A stretch of DNA of 64,000 bases from Colocasia esculenta (lineage: Eukaryota > Streptophyta > Magnoliopsida > Alismatales > Araceae): the NCBI GenBank assembly GCA_014218235.1, contig CM024760.1, forward strand, positions 139,143,245 through 139,207,244. The letters are read 5' to 3'. Below are positions 1-12,108 of the stretch, in pieces. The translations under genes and the position numbers were made by a program. Position 1 is the stretch's first letter, and the number at the start of each line of letters is the position of its first letter. Below the pieces are notes generated by a model, which did not search any database, was not told where the DNA came from, and was given only the letters and a program-made list of their open reading frames with translations.

Positions 1-33
1 AACAACGAGAGTGCACAGTCAACAATGTCGCAC

Positions 34-1921
34 GTTCAGCTTCCTCTTCAGTTCTTCATTGCCGGGGACGCATGTCCTCCCTTGGAACACCAGTCTTCCA
101 TCCTCAGTCATAGCAAAGTTCGGTCTTTCAGCTAAGGTTTCTTTGATGCGGACTAAGAATGGATCATTATCTTGTTGGATTTTAATTTCTTCCAGCAAGT
201 CGGATTGAATCTTGATGTTGGAAATCAAGACTCGATCATCACTATGTTCAATAGTTAAGTCTAACCTTGTGAATTGTTCTAGTAGTTGCATCTCGCCAAG
301 GACTAGACTTGAAACAGATGCCATCGGCTTTCTACTAAGAGCATCAGCCACGGCGTTTCCCTTGCTTAGATGGTATTGGATGTTGAAGTCGAAATCTTTC
401 AGATATTCTAGCCATCTTCTCTATCTCATGTTGAGTTTTTTCTAGAGAATAAATACTTCAGACTTTTATGGTCTGAGTAGACAGTGAATTTCTCTCCATA
501 CAAGTAGTGTCTCCAGATCTTCAAGGCGAAAGACCACGGCAGCCAACTCTAGATCATGCACGGGTAGTTGACTTCATGCGTCTTCAGTTGTCTTGAAGAA
601 TAAGCAATGACCTCCTTTGCATTAATACACACACCTAGCCAATCCTAAGGCATTGGTGTAGACAGAGAAACCTTCTCCCTCTATGGCAGAGCAAGAATAG
701 GTGCTGAGGTAAGACGATCTTTAAGAGTTTGGAAACTTTTCTCACACTCTTTACTCCAGGAGTATGGATTCTCCTTTCGTGTCAGTCGTGTGAGAGGAAC
801 GGCGATCTTGGAGAAGTCCTTGATGAACCACCTGTAGTAGCCAGCCAGCCCCAAGAAACTTCTGATTTCTGTGACATTGGTTGGTCTCTCCCAATTGAGT
901 ACAACTTTGACTTTGGAGGGATCAACTGAGATGCTATCCTTTGAGATGACATGGCCCAAGAAGGACACTTCTTCGAGCCAGAATTCACACTTGCTAAGCT
1001 TCGCGTACAGTTTGTTGTCTCGCAAGACGTGCAGTGCAATCTTCAGGTGTTCTTCATGCTCTTCTTTGGTCTTTGAATATATGAGGATATCGTCGATGAA
1101 GACGACCATGAACTTGTCAAGGTATGGCCGATATATGCTGTTCATGAGTTGCATAAAGGCTGCAGGAGCATTGGTTAGACCAAAAGGCATAACGACGAAT
1201 TCATAGTGTCCATACCTACTCCTGAAAGCTATTTTGAAGATATCGTCATCCTTGATCCTCATTTGATGATAGCCAGATCGAAGATCGATCTTGGAGAAAT
1301 ATTGAGCTCTGGATATTTGGTCGAAAAGTTCATCGACCCTGGGCAATGGGTATTTGTTCTTGATGGTGAGCTGATTGAGTTGACGATAGTCGATGCATAG
1401 CCTCATCGATCCATCTTTCTTCTTGACGAATAGCACAGGTCCTCCCCATAGGGAAGCACTTGGTCTGATGAATCCTTTCTCTAGTAGCTCCATCAGTTGC
1501 GTCTTCAACTCCTTTAGCTCGGCAGGTGACATCCGGTACGGTTGACGCGATACCAGGGCAGCTCCAGGGATCAACTCTATGGCAAAGTTGACATCTCATT
1601 CGGGGGGAATCCCTGGCAGATCTTCAGGAAACACATTGGGGTAATCCTGGACTATGTGGATATCTTCTATCTTAGAACCCTTCTTTTCAACAACTACGGC
1701 TGCTAGGAAAGTAATGCAACCTTTCCTTATCATGTTGTGAGCTTTTATGGCGGAGATTAGAGACATCTGTCTCTTATGTCTAATCCCAAAGAATGCCAAT
1801 TTAGGAAAGTCACTAAAGGTAATCTTCCCTTTCTTACAGTCGACACTTGCCCTATATGTGGACAACCAGTCGGCTCCCAAAATTACATCATAGCCTTCCA
1901 TGGGCATACACACTAGGTCAC
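34..1921 (-). pseudogene. Ty3/gypsy chromovirus pol remnant (family E copy)
   Basis: Minus-strand fragment of a retrotransposon polyprotein. From high to low coordinates it holds the end of the aspartic protease region (GYDVILGADWL), reverse transcriptase with the FIDDIL active-site box (about 681-1574), RNase H (about 352-680, frameshifted) and the RNase H end plus integrase start (ADALSRKP, 34-351). It closely resembles the internal regions at 39.6-44.0 and 47.2-51.6 kb, so it is the same family in inverse orientation. Breaks: an in-frame TGA at about 1596 where family members have an Arg codon, and shifts plus stops in RNase H. Similarity to the family stops at about position 34, leaving the first 33 bases unassigned. 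gag, most of protease, integrase and both LTRs are absent. Function in the living element: replication of the retrotransposon RNA. This copy is dead. Confidence 0.85.
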
Positions 1922-4320
1922 CCAAACACCATCATGCCTGCCTCTGTGGAGTATGGGGCAACCCAACCACGAAGTCCATGGTGATGTCGTCCCACTTCCA
2001 CTCGGGAATGGGCAACGACTGCAGCTTACCACTAAAACGCTGATGCTCATCCTTCTCCTACTGACAGGTAAGGCACCGAGCGACAAACTCTGCCATTCCT
2101 CTCTTCATTCCTGGCCACCAGAAGAACCTTCTCAGGTTATGATACATCTTGGTGGAACCAGGATGAACAGCATACTTCGACCAGTGTGCCTCTGACAACA
2201 GCGCCTGACGCGCATCACAGGGAACGTACAATCTGCCTCTGAACCTGACCTCACTGTCCTCATCTAGCTCAACATCTAGCATTTGCAAAATATCTGCCAA
2301 CTCTGTATCTGCCTGTTGTGCCTTCAGCATCTGACGGTACACTGACGGGCGAACTGACAAACTGGTCATCACTGAACGGTCTCTGTACCTCGAAGGGCAA
2401 AATTCCCTGAGACAGGTCCTCAAACAACCTCCACTCTCTGACTAGCAATGAACTCAGGCGAACCCGTCTACTCAAACCGTCCGCTACGATGTTAGCCCTT
2501 CCCCGGTGATAAGAGAGGGTAAGGTCATAGTCCATCAAGCACTCTATCCATCTGCGCTGCCTCAAGTTCAAATCCTTCTGAGTGAAGATATACTGCAAAC
2601 TCTAATGATCTGTGAAGATCTCAAACACCTCACCGTACAAATAATGCCTCCATAACTTCAGAGCGAACACCACTACTGCCAACTCTATGTCGTGGGTAGG
2701 GTAGTTCTCCTCATGCTTCTTCAACTACCGAGAAGCATAGGCAATGACCCCACCATGCTGCATCAGCACTACACCCAAACTTGACCTCAAAGCGTCGATA
2801 TCGACCACAAAACCTCCGCTACCTGACGGCAAGACCAACACTGGTGCTGAAGTCAACCTCGTCTTCAGCTCTTGGAAACTCTGCTCGCAGTCCTCAGTCC
2901 AAACAAATCTAGCCTCAAGTTTGGTCAATCTGGTCAACGGCTCTGCAATCCTGGAAAAGTCCTGGATGAACCTCCTATAATAGCCTGCCAAACCCAAAAA
3001 GTTGTAAACCTTTGACACTGAAGTGGGCTGCTCCCAAGACAACACTGCCTCAACCTTGGCAGGGTCTACTGCCACAGCAGAACCTGAGATCACGTGCCCG
3101 AGGAAGTGCACCTCCCTCAGCCAAAATTTGCACTTGCCGAACTTGGCATAAAGTTGGTGACTCTGCAATGTCTCGAGCATGATCCTCAGGTGCTCCTCGT
3201 TCTCCTCCTCAGAAGCCAAGTAGACCAAAATGTCATCTACAATGATGACCACAAACCTATCTAGGTACTCACTGAACATTCTGTGCATAAAATCCATAAA
3301 ATCTACTGGCGCATTCGTGAGCCCAAACGGCATCATGACGAACTCAAAGTGACCATACCTCGAATGGAAAGCTATCATGCCAATATCTGACTCTTTGATC
3401 CTCAGCTGGTAGTACCCTGATCTCAAGTCAATCTTCGAAAATACTCTGGCTAACTGCAACTAATCAAATAAGTCATCAATCTTGGGCAACGGATACTTGT
3501 TCTTCACTATGACCTAGTTCAACTGCCTATAATTGATGCACAATCTCAAGATGCCATCCTTCTTCCTCACGAACGACACTACAGCGCCCCACGGCAAACG
3601 ACTTGGATGGATGAAACCCAACTCAAGCAGCTCCTGCAACTGGCACTTCAGCTCGCGCAACTCAGCCGGAGCCATCCGATAAGGTGCCTTAGAAAAAGGC
3701 ATCATACCAAGCAAAATCTCAATAGAGAACTCTGCCTCCCGCTCAGGCAGCAAACTAGGTAGATCCTCTGGGAAAACATCAGGAAACTCACAAAACAACA
3801 GGTACATCAAAAACCGATGACCCGCTAGGCTCAGAAGAACAAACAGAAGCAAGATATGTTATGCAACCATCGCCGATCAGATGACGAGCGCTACAGGAAG
3901 AAATAAAAGGTCGACGGGTAGACCAGATACCTCGAAAGCAGAGAACAGGCGCTCCAGGTATCTCAAACCGAACTGTCTTCTGCTGACAATCCACCGCAGC
4001 TGAGTGAGCCTCCAACCAGTCCATTCCCAGGATGACTTCAAAGTCACAAAGCTGCAACACGTACAACCTGGCCAGCAACTGGTGTCCCTAGACCTCAACT
4101 ATGACACCCTCCAGGTAACCAAAAGAACGCATGTAATCACCGGACGAGAGATAGACCATCACGTCACACTGCCTCTCAGGTGTGTGACAAACCAGCCACT
4201 CGTAAAACTCCTCGGAAGCAAAACAAAGAGAAGCGCCAAGGTCAACCAGAACACGAGCAGCTCTACCAATGATAGGCAAAGTACCTATAACCAGGTTCGA
4301 TGCCTCGGCCTCCTCCCTGG
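1922..4320 (-). pseudogene. Element B pol: protease, RT, RNase H, partial integrase
   Basis: Reading down the minus strand: protease around 4333-3790 (DLGAS active-site variant; DFEVILGMDWL near the C-terminal part), RT 3852-2725 (LRLCINYRQLN, FSKIDLRSGYYQL, VDDILVY catalytic box), RNase H about 2740-2270, the integrase HHCC zinc-binding region 2423-2058 (C..C as ARCLTC), and the start of the integrase core down to 1922. Stops interrupt the frame at positions where the family has Gln, for example after INYRQLN, after the DDLFD motif and after YASR, each a TAG in place of CAG. There are also a few shifts. The enzyme set is that of a complete chromovirus; this copy cannot make a full polyprotein. 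Confidence 0.8.
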
Positions 4321-5555
4321 TGGGAGCCATCACACGGCCACGACCACGCCCACTCTGCGGTGCCTACTGAGGCTGCTGCTGCTGCGGTGGCTAATAGTGC
4401 TGCGGGAACTATTGCTACTGCTGGTACGACTAAAACTGCTGAGGCTGCTGATGTTGCTAAAACTGCTAAGGCTGCAAATGGTACTGCCCCTACTGCTGCT
4501 GAGGGTACTGGTACTGTGGCAACTGCTAAGTGTACTGCACTGGCTACTGCTGCTGGACTTGCCCCATCGGAAATCCCTCTCGAAGTGGCCCGGCAAACCA
4601 CAAGTGTAACAGAGTGCCTCCTGCCTGCTCTGCTCGGCTCCCTGCTGGACCGACTGCTCTAAAAACCTCGACTGACGCTTCTGCTCTTCAGACCGGAACT
4701 GCCCGAACTGCCCGAGCCTAAAGAAGAAGAAGTTGCACTACTGTGACTACCTGCGGGATGCTGGTACGGTGAGGTCTTAGAGGAAGCTCCTCCCTACTGC
4801 TGCTGCTACTGAGGCTGCCAGGTCTCTCTCTCCAAGGCGGTGGACTTAGCCATAGCCTCTCCCAAAGTGGCACACATACATGTGAGCAGTCACGCCCCAC
4901 CTCAAGTCTAGCCTCAGTCCTGCAATAAACCTCTCTGCACTAGCCTGCTCACTACTGGAAACATGAGGAACATGCCTCAATAACCGAACGAACCTCTGAT
5001 GGTACTGGGTAACTGTCAAATCACCCTGAACCATCTCATGAAACTAATCTCATCTCTCACGTCGAGCATAGTCAGGAAAGTACTCACCGTGAAAGACCCT
5101 CAAGAACCTCTGCCAAGTGATCTGATCCAAACACTACTCTGGAAACTGTGTCTGTCTCTGAACTCTCCACCACTTATGGGATGGTCCCTTGAGCTGATAC
5201 ACTACATCGGTCTCACCTGGTCCTTCTCAGCGCACTCCATGGTCTCGAATGTGCACTCCAACTCATGTGTCCAACTCTCTGCCTTGTTCGGATCATAGTC
5301 GCCGAAGAACATCGGTGGTCGGAGATGTAGGAACCTCTCCAAGAGGGCAGTCCTGTCCTCAGTGACAGTCATCCTCCTCCTACCGGCTCGGGCACTCCCA
5401 GTATCTGACGCCTACTGAACTACTGGCTGCTCCACTTGCATATCTGCTTGCTGCTCTAGTACTGCTGGGGGAGGTACTGGAGGCTGACCTCCCGTTGCTG
5501 CTAGCCCATGCTGCCACGCTCCCTGGTACAGGGTCCTGAAGAACTGCTCAGCCAT
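4321..5555 (-). pseudogene. Element B gag (nucleocapsid zinc knuckle, Gln-rich linker)
   Basis: The likely start is the ATG read from 5555 downward (MAEQFF). A retrotransposon gag (capsid-like) region follows, with FFGDYDPNKAESW, a WWRVQR stretch near 5150 and RFIAGLRLDLRWG near 4900. A CCHC-type knuckle lies near 4600-4570 (C..CGLPGHFERD), with its last Cys replaced by Phe. After the knuckle a Gln-rich linker (about 4570-4340) is broken by ten in-frame TAG codons, each sitting where a CAG would fit. The linker then runs into RGRGRVMAPTREE and the protease. The Leu-rich open frame on the opposite strand over 4004-4609 is the mirror of this CAG-rich frame and is not a gene. Confidence 0.75.
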
Positions 5556-5885
5556 GGGGAACCAATCTGCATATTACTGTGGCGGGGGCTGCCGCCACTG
5601 CTGTTGTTGCCCACCTGCTGCTGCTGCTATCGCTGCCCCCTGAGGCTGTGCCACAGACTCCTCTGCTGACACATCCTCCTAAACCTACCCCTATGCAGGC
5701 ATATCTGACTCACCCTGCTGCTCCATCAGCTCTCTGGCCTACCTACGCCTGCACGGAGCCATATCCTGCACGACACGCAACCGACAAGGTTAACAATACC
5801 AACTCGAGTGGCTAGCAGTGTACTAGTACTATTGTTGGGACTTTCTGTTTTAGTTTAAATCCACTACAAGTCCTGTTAGACTCTT
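5556..5885 (-). other. Element B 5' leader between primer site and gag
   Basis: Untranslated leader of element B. It has CTG/CAG-rich stretches near 5580-5640 on the plus strand, which may be a further 5' gag extension in a decayed frame. I see no separate gene here. An upstream in-frame gag start cannot be excluded because the region is rich in stops. Confidence 0.5.
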
Positions 5886-5897
5886 GCTCTGATACCA
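5886..5897 (-). other. Primer binding site, initiator Met-tRNA type (element B)
   Basis: On the minus strand the sequence reads TGGTATCAGAGC, two bases after the LTR edge. This is the usual plant gypsy/copia primer site, complementary to the 3' end of initiator methionine tRNA. It fixes both the orientation and the LTR end of element B. Confidence 0.85.
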
Positions 5898-5899
5898 AC

Positions 5900-8159
5900 C
5901 GTAATGACCCTGAGAACGTGACCCTCGGCCCAAGCCGAGAACCCAATTTTCACAGCCGCTGCCCACGGATCTAGGGACCCAAAAGGGCTATAACACAAGT
6001 CTAATAGAATATGTAAAGGAAATAAAGGAGCACACATGCAGAAGCAGAAAGAAGAGAGAGACCGTAGCGTATCGCTCTAGGTATAGTCCCAACACACACA
6101 ACTAGTACAAGTAAGAAGGGAAGAACAGAGCCCTTAGGGGCATACCCTGAGCGTGACGTACAACAGAAAACGGGGGAAAACCACTACTAGCTGTGGGACG
6201 ATGACTATCCCCGCCTCCTCCGCCCGAAGAGTGCCCTGCCGCTGCTAAGAAGTCTCACCTGGAAAAGGAAGGGATGAGCTTCACAACAGAAGTTCAGTAG
6301 GGACTACCAATCTCCCACTGGCTCTAACAGGCATAAGAATATAAACAATTAAATAATAGTAATTATATCTTCTACTCTACAAGGGAAAGTGCAGAAGCAA
6401 AACTACTAACTATCAACGGAACGGAAGGACACCGTGGTCAAAAACTCCGTAGAACCTACACGTCGTGACCACCACACGGCCGGCAACGCAGACAGAAAGA
6501 ACCATGCCTGGACAAGAGACACTAGCTACGGAAAACACTACCACTAGTCAACCGGTCAGGTGCGTCCACTGACGTCTTATCATCGACCCAGGTCCAAACC
6601 TCCACGTCTCGTTAGAGTGAAAGCAGGAGCATAAAGTACAGAATAGTAACTGCCGTAGTCTGGCCGGACTACGGTCCCACGCCCGGCCTCTCTAGGTGGT
6701 TCCGGGGCCACAAAGAGCGAGGTAGTGAGAAAAGGACTGACCGGCCTATGCCGGGAAGGACTCTAAATGACCTCAACGTCCTGGACCAACCAAGAGAGCT
6801 CTGCAAATGACTCAACGTTGCTGTCCTAACCACCATTTTCCCCTCCACTCCAGAGTTCTCCGCCCAGAGTACTCCCTCAACAGGCGCGCGGGGATGGGGG
6901 TCCCAGGCAACGATAACAACCTCTCTCATGGGACAGCCCTCAAGTGTCGAGCACCTGGCAAACGACTAGTGTAGGACCATACTAGGAACTAGCATTGGTG
7001 CCACAAGTACAACAAGAATAGAAATGATGAAGACTCCACAGAAAATGGAACTCCGCAAAACTTACCTATCTTTGATGCTATCACGACGCCACAAGCTATC
7101 GCAACACTGTCGCGACGCCATAGGCTGCTGCGACCAAGTCGCAACGCCACAGGCTGTCACGACCAAGTTGCGATGCCTCAGAGCGTCGTGATGATGTCGT
7201 GATGGCCGCACTAATCGCGATCTCAGTCGAGGGGCGTCCCAGTACAATCCTCCCTAGGACTGCCCTAAAACTGTACAAATGCATACACAAGTGGGAGGGG
7301 AGCATGGGAAACATGTAGGAAAGCTTGTAAAACAACCAAACCACCCTCAAACCCCATAAAACAAGGATTACAAGGAAATCTACGCTCGAGGGAAACCTCA
7401 CTCACCACGAGCATGATCCTCACACCCCACGACCCCAAACCACGAAGAAGCAAGCTCTCAAGGGGAAGGGAGCATGCTAGAATGAAAGGAGAACAAGGGG
7501 TCCCTACCTCAAGAAGTAGAGCCGACCCGTTGGGGCCTTCACATCGGAATGGCCACCTCCTCCTCGCTCCTAGCACCACGAGCACGCTGCCTACACCAAG
7601 GGGACGTCACCTCCACGCCAAGAACGCCCAAGAACAAGCCAAGAATTGCCGGAGAAGAAGAGGGCTCGGAGGGGGAAGAAGAAGAAAGAAAGGGGAAGAA
7701 TAAAGGGGGTCACCTGCCTTGATTTTGAACCGGCAGTCCCCAAGATGCGACAGGTAGAGCTGGTGCAACACCACCAAGCATGTCACGATGCCCACGAGTG
7801 TCACGACCATGTCACGACCGTCGAACCTGGAGCGACACCAAAAGTGGTCAAACCTTGAAGATCGGGAAACCAAAATGCACCTACCAGGTCGCGTCAACAT
7901 TGTACATGCCTAACACCCGAAAAGGCCATTCTGACAGAAAGGACAGCGGTCAGATCGGTCAGAAAAGTAGTTGCGTTGCCTTTAGACTCCGAGACAAGAA
8001 CGCGACGACCTCCCCCGTCGCGACCATGTCACGACGGCCAAGTGTGCCACGACCAAAAGCCTATCGCGACGGGCTCCCCTGGCGCGACCATGTCGTGACC
8101 AGGGTGTCCGTCACGACCCTGAGGACAGGGCCAAGGGACCAAGAGGGACGGGTGTTACA
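5900..8159 (-). repeat. 5' LTR of element B (about 2.26 kb)
   Basis: Read on the minus strand, the LTR begins TGTAACACCCGTCCC at 8159 and ends CATTACG at 5900, next to the primer site; the canonical final CA has become CG. It carries an R/U5-like block (CCTACTGAAC ... CCAGGTGAGAC, around 6315-6240) resembling the same block in the LTRs at 46.6 and 54.2 kb. Clusters of GTCGCGAC/GTCACGAC motifs lie at 7075-7205, 7775-7835 and 8000-8120. Short open frames here have no recognizable product. Confidence 0.75.
7075..7206. repeat. About 29-bp tandem repeat with GTCGCGACGCC cores
   Basis: Roughly four imperfect head-to-tail copies of a unit starting GTCGCGACGCC and ending CGACCAA, diverged mainly by C/T and G/A changes. 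It lies in the LTR of element B and is probably part of the U3 region. Confidence 0.7.
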
Positions 8160-9833
8160 TTATATCTTTTCCCATTAACCCTACGATCATGGCCTTGAAT
8201 TTCTATTCTCTATCATAATCGGTCAACCTATCCTTCCTTTCCTTTTATCTACGATAGGACGAAAGGTTTCAAAGTATCGTGAAGTATTCATGTTTCTCTC
8301 TTTTCATCTAGATAGTGCCTATCATCGACACCTGACCCGTGTACGTCGACACTTGCTTTGTATCTGTCGACACTTGCTTTGTATCTGTACACACTTAACC
8401 ATTTGTTCCAACCATTCCCTTGCTAGTTACCATCATGTTTTGTGCAACTATTGGCTTTAAAGGGTTTGTGTAGTTAACAATGGTACGGACGTGCAAGTAA
8501 ACCTTAAAAGCTAATGTGACCATGAATAAAGCTGTAAGTATTGAACATTATTTAAACACTCTTAATATCTCTTGACTAGTCTAGTATTATCTAATATTGG
8601 ATTCTCTCATGACGATCCCGTTAACTGTAGTCTTACACTTCTAACATACGGATCAACATATGAAAACTTCCTTCTTGTCTTGGTTCACATCTTGTTTTCC
8701 TACAAAAATTATTTTGGCGTTTTTCCATTGATTTTTGAAGGACACTTTCTATTCTTACCTACTAATCATAGTATCAGTTTTACACCTGAAAGTAAGCTAT
8801 TAATATGAAAGAGCAATAAAAAAAAAGGTTGTACTGATTGATCTCTGAAATCTCTTCATTGTTATCTTGCAAACTTGCTTCCTAACTTGAAAGATCTTGC
8901 CTTTTTACTGTACTATTTTCCTTAATCTCTTGTTACTGGCCATGATTGACTGCGGGTATCTACTTTCTATTTTATTGAGATGCTAGATGGGCATAGAGAG
9001 TGTCCATGGTATATAGTCTAGTCCTCACAGAAGAGAGCTAGAAATATACTGTAATTCATGGGGTATAATGACACTGGCATTGCATCTGTGCTTGGAGTAC
9101 TTGCGTTAGACTGATAGATACAACAACCACATGACACACGTTCATGATATGCATTCCTAAGTGGCATCGATCCTTAGTGCATGTTATGACTGGTGATAAT
9201 TATTGATGAAGTGCTTGATACATGTGTGCTTGCTTGCTTGCTTGAGTGATTGGCCATCATGCATTCTTATTACTTACTGCTCTTGATAATTCTCTAGTTG
9301 ACTTGATTAGTTCTTACACTCTTGAAGCTTTACTTGTTCCCGACATGTTTCCTAGTCTTACATGGATCTATATACTCATGTATTCTGATTTACTCATGTT
9401 TTCTAAATCTTAAATGGTTAATTACTTATATCTTGTCCGCACATTGAAGAGTAAATCCTATTGGGCAATGTTTTGCTCATTACTTGCTTCTTAACATTTT
9501 AGGTAGCACTAATCCAGAGGAGGAACTCCATGCTAGTGAAGGGTATGCGTCTGAGTGAAGAACATGGAGTTACCCATTAGATTGTTGCCTTGTAGTAGAG
9601 AGGAGTAGATGATTGTAGTAGAACAGATAGGGAGAAAAGATATGTACTTTTCTTTTATTACGGATGTAGTTGGAACTTATGTTATATGAATGTAATGGAA
9701 TAAAGATATTTGAGGATTTTAACCTTCATTTTAATAGTTTATGTGCAATTGCTTGCTATCTAGAGTCTTTTTTCTGCTAACTATTCATGTCTCAACAATT
9801 GATTCTTTTGCTGCCATCTTTTGGGACGTGACA
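8160..9833 (+). repeat. LTR fragment G, plus orientation, 3' end at 9833
   Basis: There is no gene here. The right edge ends GGGACGTGACA at 9833, as gypsy LTRs in this window do. Around 9465-9540 there is an R/U5-like block (CTATTGGGCA ... GCTCATTAC ... TTTTAGGTAGCAC) with the layout of the LTRs at 46.6 and 54.2 kb. An AATAAAG sequence near 9700 could be a polyadenylation signal. The sequence right of the edge is copia integrase, not a primer site, so this is a solo LTR or 3' LTR that landed in the copia element. The left edge is lost against the LTR of element B. Confidence 0.55.
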
Positions 9834-11366
9834 AGTAGTACCCACAAGTTTCATTGGGGTATCCCATGAATTTACACACTTCTATCTTTAATTCAACTTA
9901 TTGGGATCGTTTATCTTAGCATGGGCAGGGCCGCCTCAAATCTTAACAACCTTAAGGTCGAGCTTCTTCCGTTTCCATATCTCATATGGAGTGGACACTA
10001 CCGCCTTAGATGGAACTCTATTTAGAAGGTAAGTTGTAGTCTCTAGGGAATATCCCTAGAATGACATGGGTAGGTCTACAAAACACATCATGGAGTGCAC
10101 CATGTTCAATAGTGTGTGATTCATCCATTTGGATACACCATTAAGTTGAGGTGTATGAAGAGGAGTCCATTGGGATAATATCCCATGGTCCTTGAGAAAT
10201 TGAATGAACTATGTACTCAAGTATTATTCTCCCCGATCTGATTGAAGAGTCTTAATACTCTTTCCAGTCTGCTTCTCCACTTCATTCTTGTATTCCTGGA
10301 ATGTCTCAAAGGCTTCAGACTTGTACTTCATTAAATACGTATGTCCATACCTTGAGAAGTCATCAGTGAATGTAATGAAGTCAGAGTATCCATCTCTAGC
10401 ATGTGTGGACATGGGTCCACACACATCAATATGTATAAGTTCTAATAACTCAAAGGCTCTCTCTCTCCAGTTCCACTAAAAGGAGAGTTGGTCAATTTCC
10501 CTTGAAGGCAAGATTCACAAGTTGCATATGATTTATAATCAAATGGACCCAAGTATTAATCGTTTAGAAATCTTTGAATTCTCCCTTCATGGATATGACC
10601 TAGCCCACAATGCCAAAGGTATGTGTCATTCACCTAATCTCTCTTTCTCTTAGAGACACTATATATGTTCATGACATGTGGAGCAATATCTATTAAGTAC
10701 AAATCATTTGTCAAAGACCCCTCATAATGATCTCATCATTAAGAAATATAGAACAACCATTGTTCTAAAAAAGGAATTTGTATCCCACTCTTGTCATACT
10801 AGAAATTGAGATAATGTGTCTGATAATAGACGGTACAAAATAGTATGCTTCTAAAAAAAAAATGCTTCACTGGGCGTCCGCAGGGTGACCTCGCCAACGG
10901 TAATAGCTGCAACCTTTGTGTTGTTTCCCGTCCTTAGGTCCACCTTACCCTTAGCCAATCTCCTACACCTTGTCAGGACTTGCACGATTTTAGATATGTG
11001 ATGCACATCTGGTATCTAATACCCATACCTTATCATAATTTTCTGACAAATGGAGATCAATCATGAACAAACCTGAAGCTTCTCCAAGCTACTGTTTTGC
11101 CTTTTTTTGTCCTTTGTCCTTAGCCGGCTCTTTCTTTTCAACCTTTGCCTTGCCCGGCTTCTTGCCCTTGCCTTTGCCATTCTTAAGGGTCTCTTTTGCC
11201 TTCCTTTTCTTCTTGGTCTCACCAACATAGAGAACTAGCTTCTTTTTCTTGATAGCACCATCAACCTCCCTCAATATTCGAGGAGCTCAGGAACATGTTG
11301 AAATTCAAGATGAACTACAAAAAGGAATTTGGAAGGGATTGAAGTATAAGGTCTACTCATAGGTCA
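9834..11366 (-). pseudogene. Ty1/copia gag-pol remnant H
   Basis: Decayed minus-strand copia polyprotein. From right to left: a Lys-rich gag C-terminal stretch (about 11274-11089), a protease-like stretch around 11080-10900 (FMIDLHLSENYDKVWVLDT), a GAG-pre-integrase region, and the integrase core at 10424-10224 (GYSDFITFTDDFSRYG, with LQSDRGE at its end giving the second catalytic Asp). The integrase C-terminal part follows (TPYEIW near 9990; SWDTPMK near 9860). RT and RNase H would lie further left but are replaced by LTR fragment G. Many stops and shifts are present. In an active element this region encodes capsid, protease and integrase. Confidence 0.75.
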
Positions 11367-12108
11367 TGTCACGCCCCGACGCCGAAGATATCAAAATGTG
11401 ATAGTTTATCTGATGATCAAGCAAATAATAAAGCAAATATAATGATGAATACATTGAACTAAACCATCTCTATTAAAGATATTTTCCAACATGTTAAGCT
11501 TGTTCATATAATTGCAGATCCTTAATACCAAACAGAGGCCCATAATATACCAAATGTTTCATGACAGTGCAAGGGACATCAACTTCAAACAATTCAATTT
11601 AAATAAACTCTAAGTATATGGCTTCAACACTACTAGCTACTCATCACTCATGCCCAATCCCATCTTTATTCGGATTCTCCTCATCACTACCTAAAAGAGG
11701 AGTTTACAACAATAGGTGTGAGCAAACACGCCCAGTAAGTTTGACATCTCATATAAATGGGCAAAGATTTAAGTAATTAAACATCTTAGTCTGTAAGATT
11801 TCAAGGGTTAAATAAGAAGGATAACATGATTAATGGTGATATTTAATGAGACAATAAAGTGGGACATTTAATGGATTTCCTAATGATTCGAAGGTGCTGG
11901 ATGAGGTAAACAGTGGATTGTAATTTACTAGAATGGGTGCATTTCAAAGAGTAACAATCAATGATAGCCATATTCAAATGAAAACACATATCAACAATTA
12001 TCAGATCTTATCATGCAAAAAGGCACTTTCAAATCATGCATATCATATTAGTGTCATGCTAAACACCACCAATCCATACTCCAGCGGTTCATAAGTGAAG
12101 TAGAATAT
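11367..12108 (-). repeat. LTR fragment I, minus orientation
   Basis: The left edge TGTCACGCCCCGACGCC at 11367 is the reverse complement of a gypsy LTR 3' end (GGCGTCGGGGCGTGACA). The minus strand near 11745-11690 has the R/U5-like block (TACTGGGCGTGTTTGCTCA, then TTTTAGGTAGTG). No gene is seen. Its other end and a target duplication for the left flank GGTCA were not found, so it is probably truncated by, or interrupted by, the copia LTR that starts at 12109. Confidence 0.5.

Larger units (their letters stand above)
1922..8159 (-). mobile_element. Truncated Ty3/gypsy chromovirus B (5' LTR, gag, most of pol)
   Basis: A minus-strand LTR retrotransposon. Its 5' LTR lies at 5900-8159, followed downward by a Met-initiator-type primer site (5886-5897), a short leader, gag, protease, RT, RNase H and the first part of integrase. 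It is cut at about 1921, inside the integrase core just after the G(V)WV stretch, where it joins the protease of another element. The 3' LTR is missing. The family differs from the A/E family in its Gln-rich gag linker and RT sequence. The right LTR edge abuts an unrelated LTR fragment. Without the left flank no target duplication can be tested. Confidence 0.8.

Noticed and set aside
4004..4609. A 201-codon Leu-rich open frame on the plus strand
   Set aside because: It is the mirror of the CAG/TAG-rich gag linker of element B: each CTG/CTA Leu codon is the complement of CAG/TAG on the minus strand.
7413..8178. Open frames in LTR B that might be small genes
   Set aside because: They lie within an LTR, overlap on both strands and show no domain or conserved motif.
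11367..12108. A complete solo LTR with target duplication
   Set aside because: The left flank GGTCA does not recur after a CA or ACA end in this stretch, so the far boundary is unknown.
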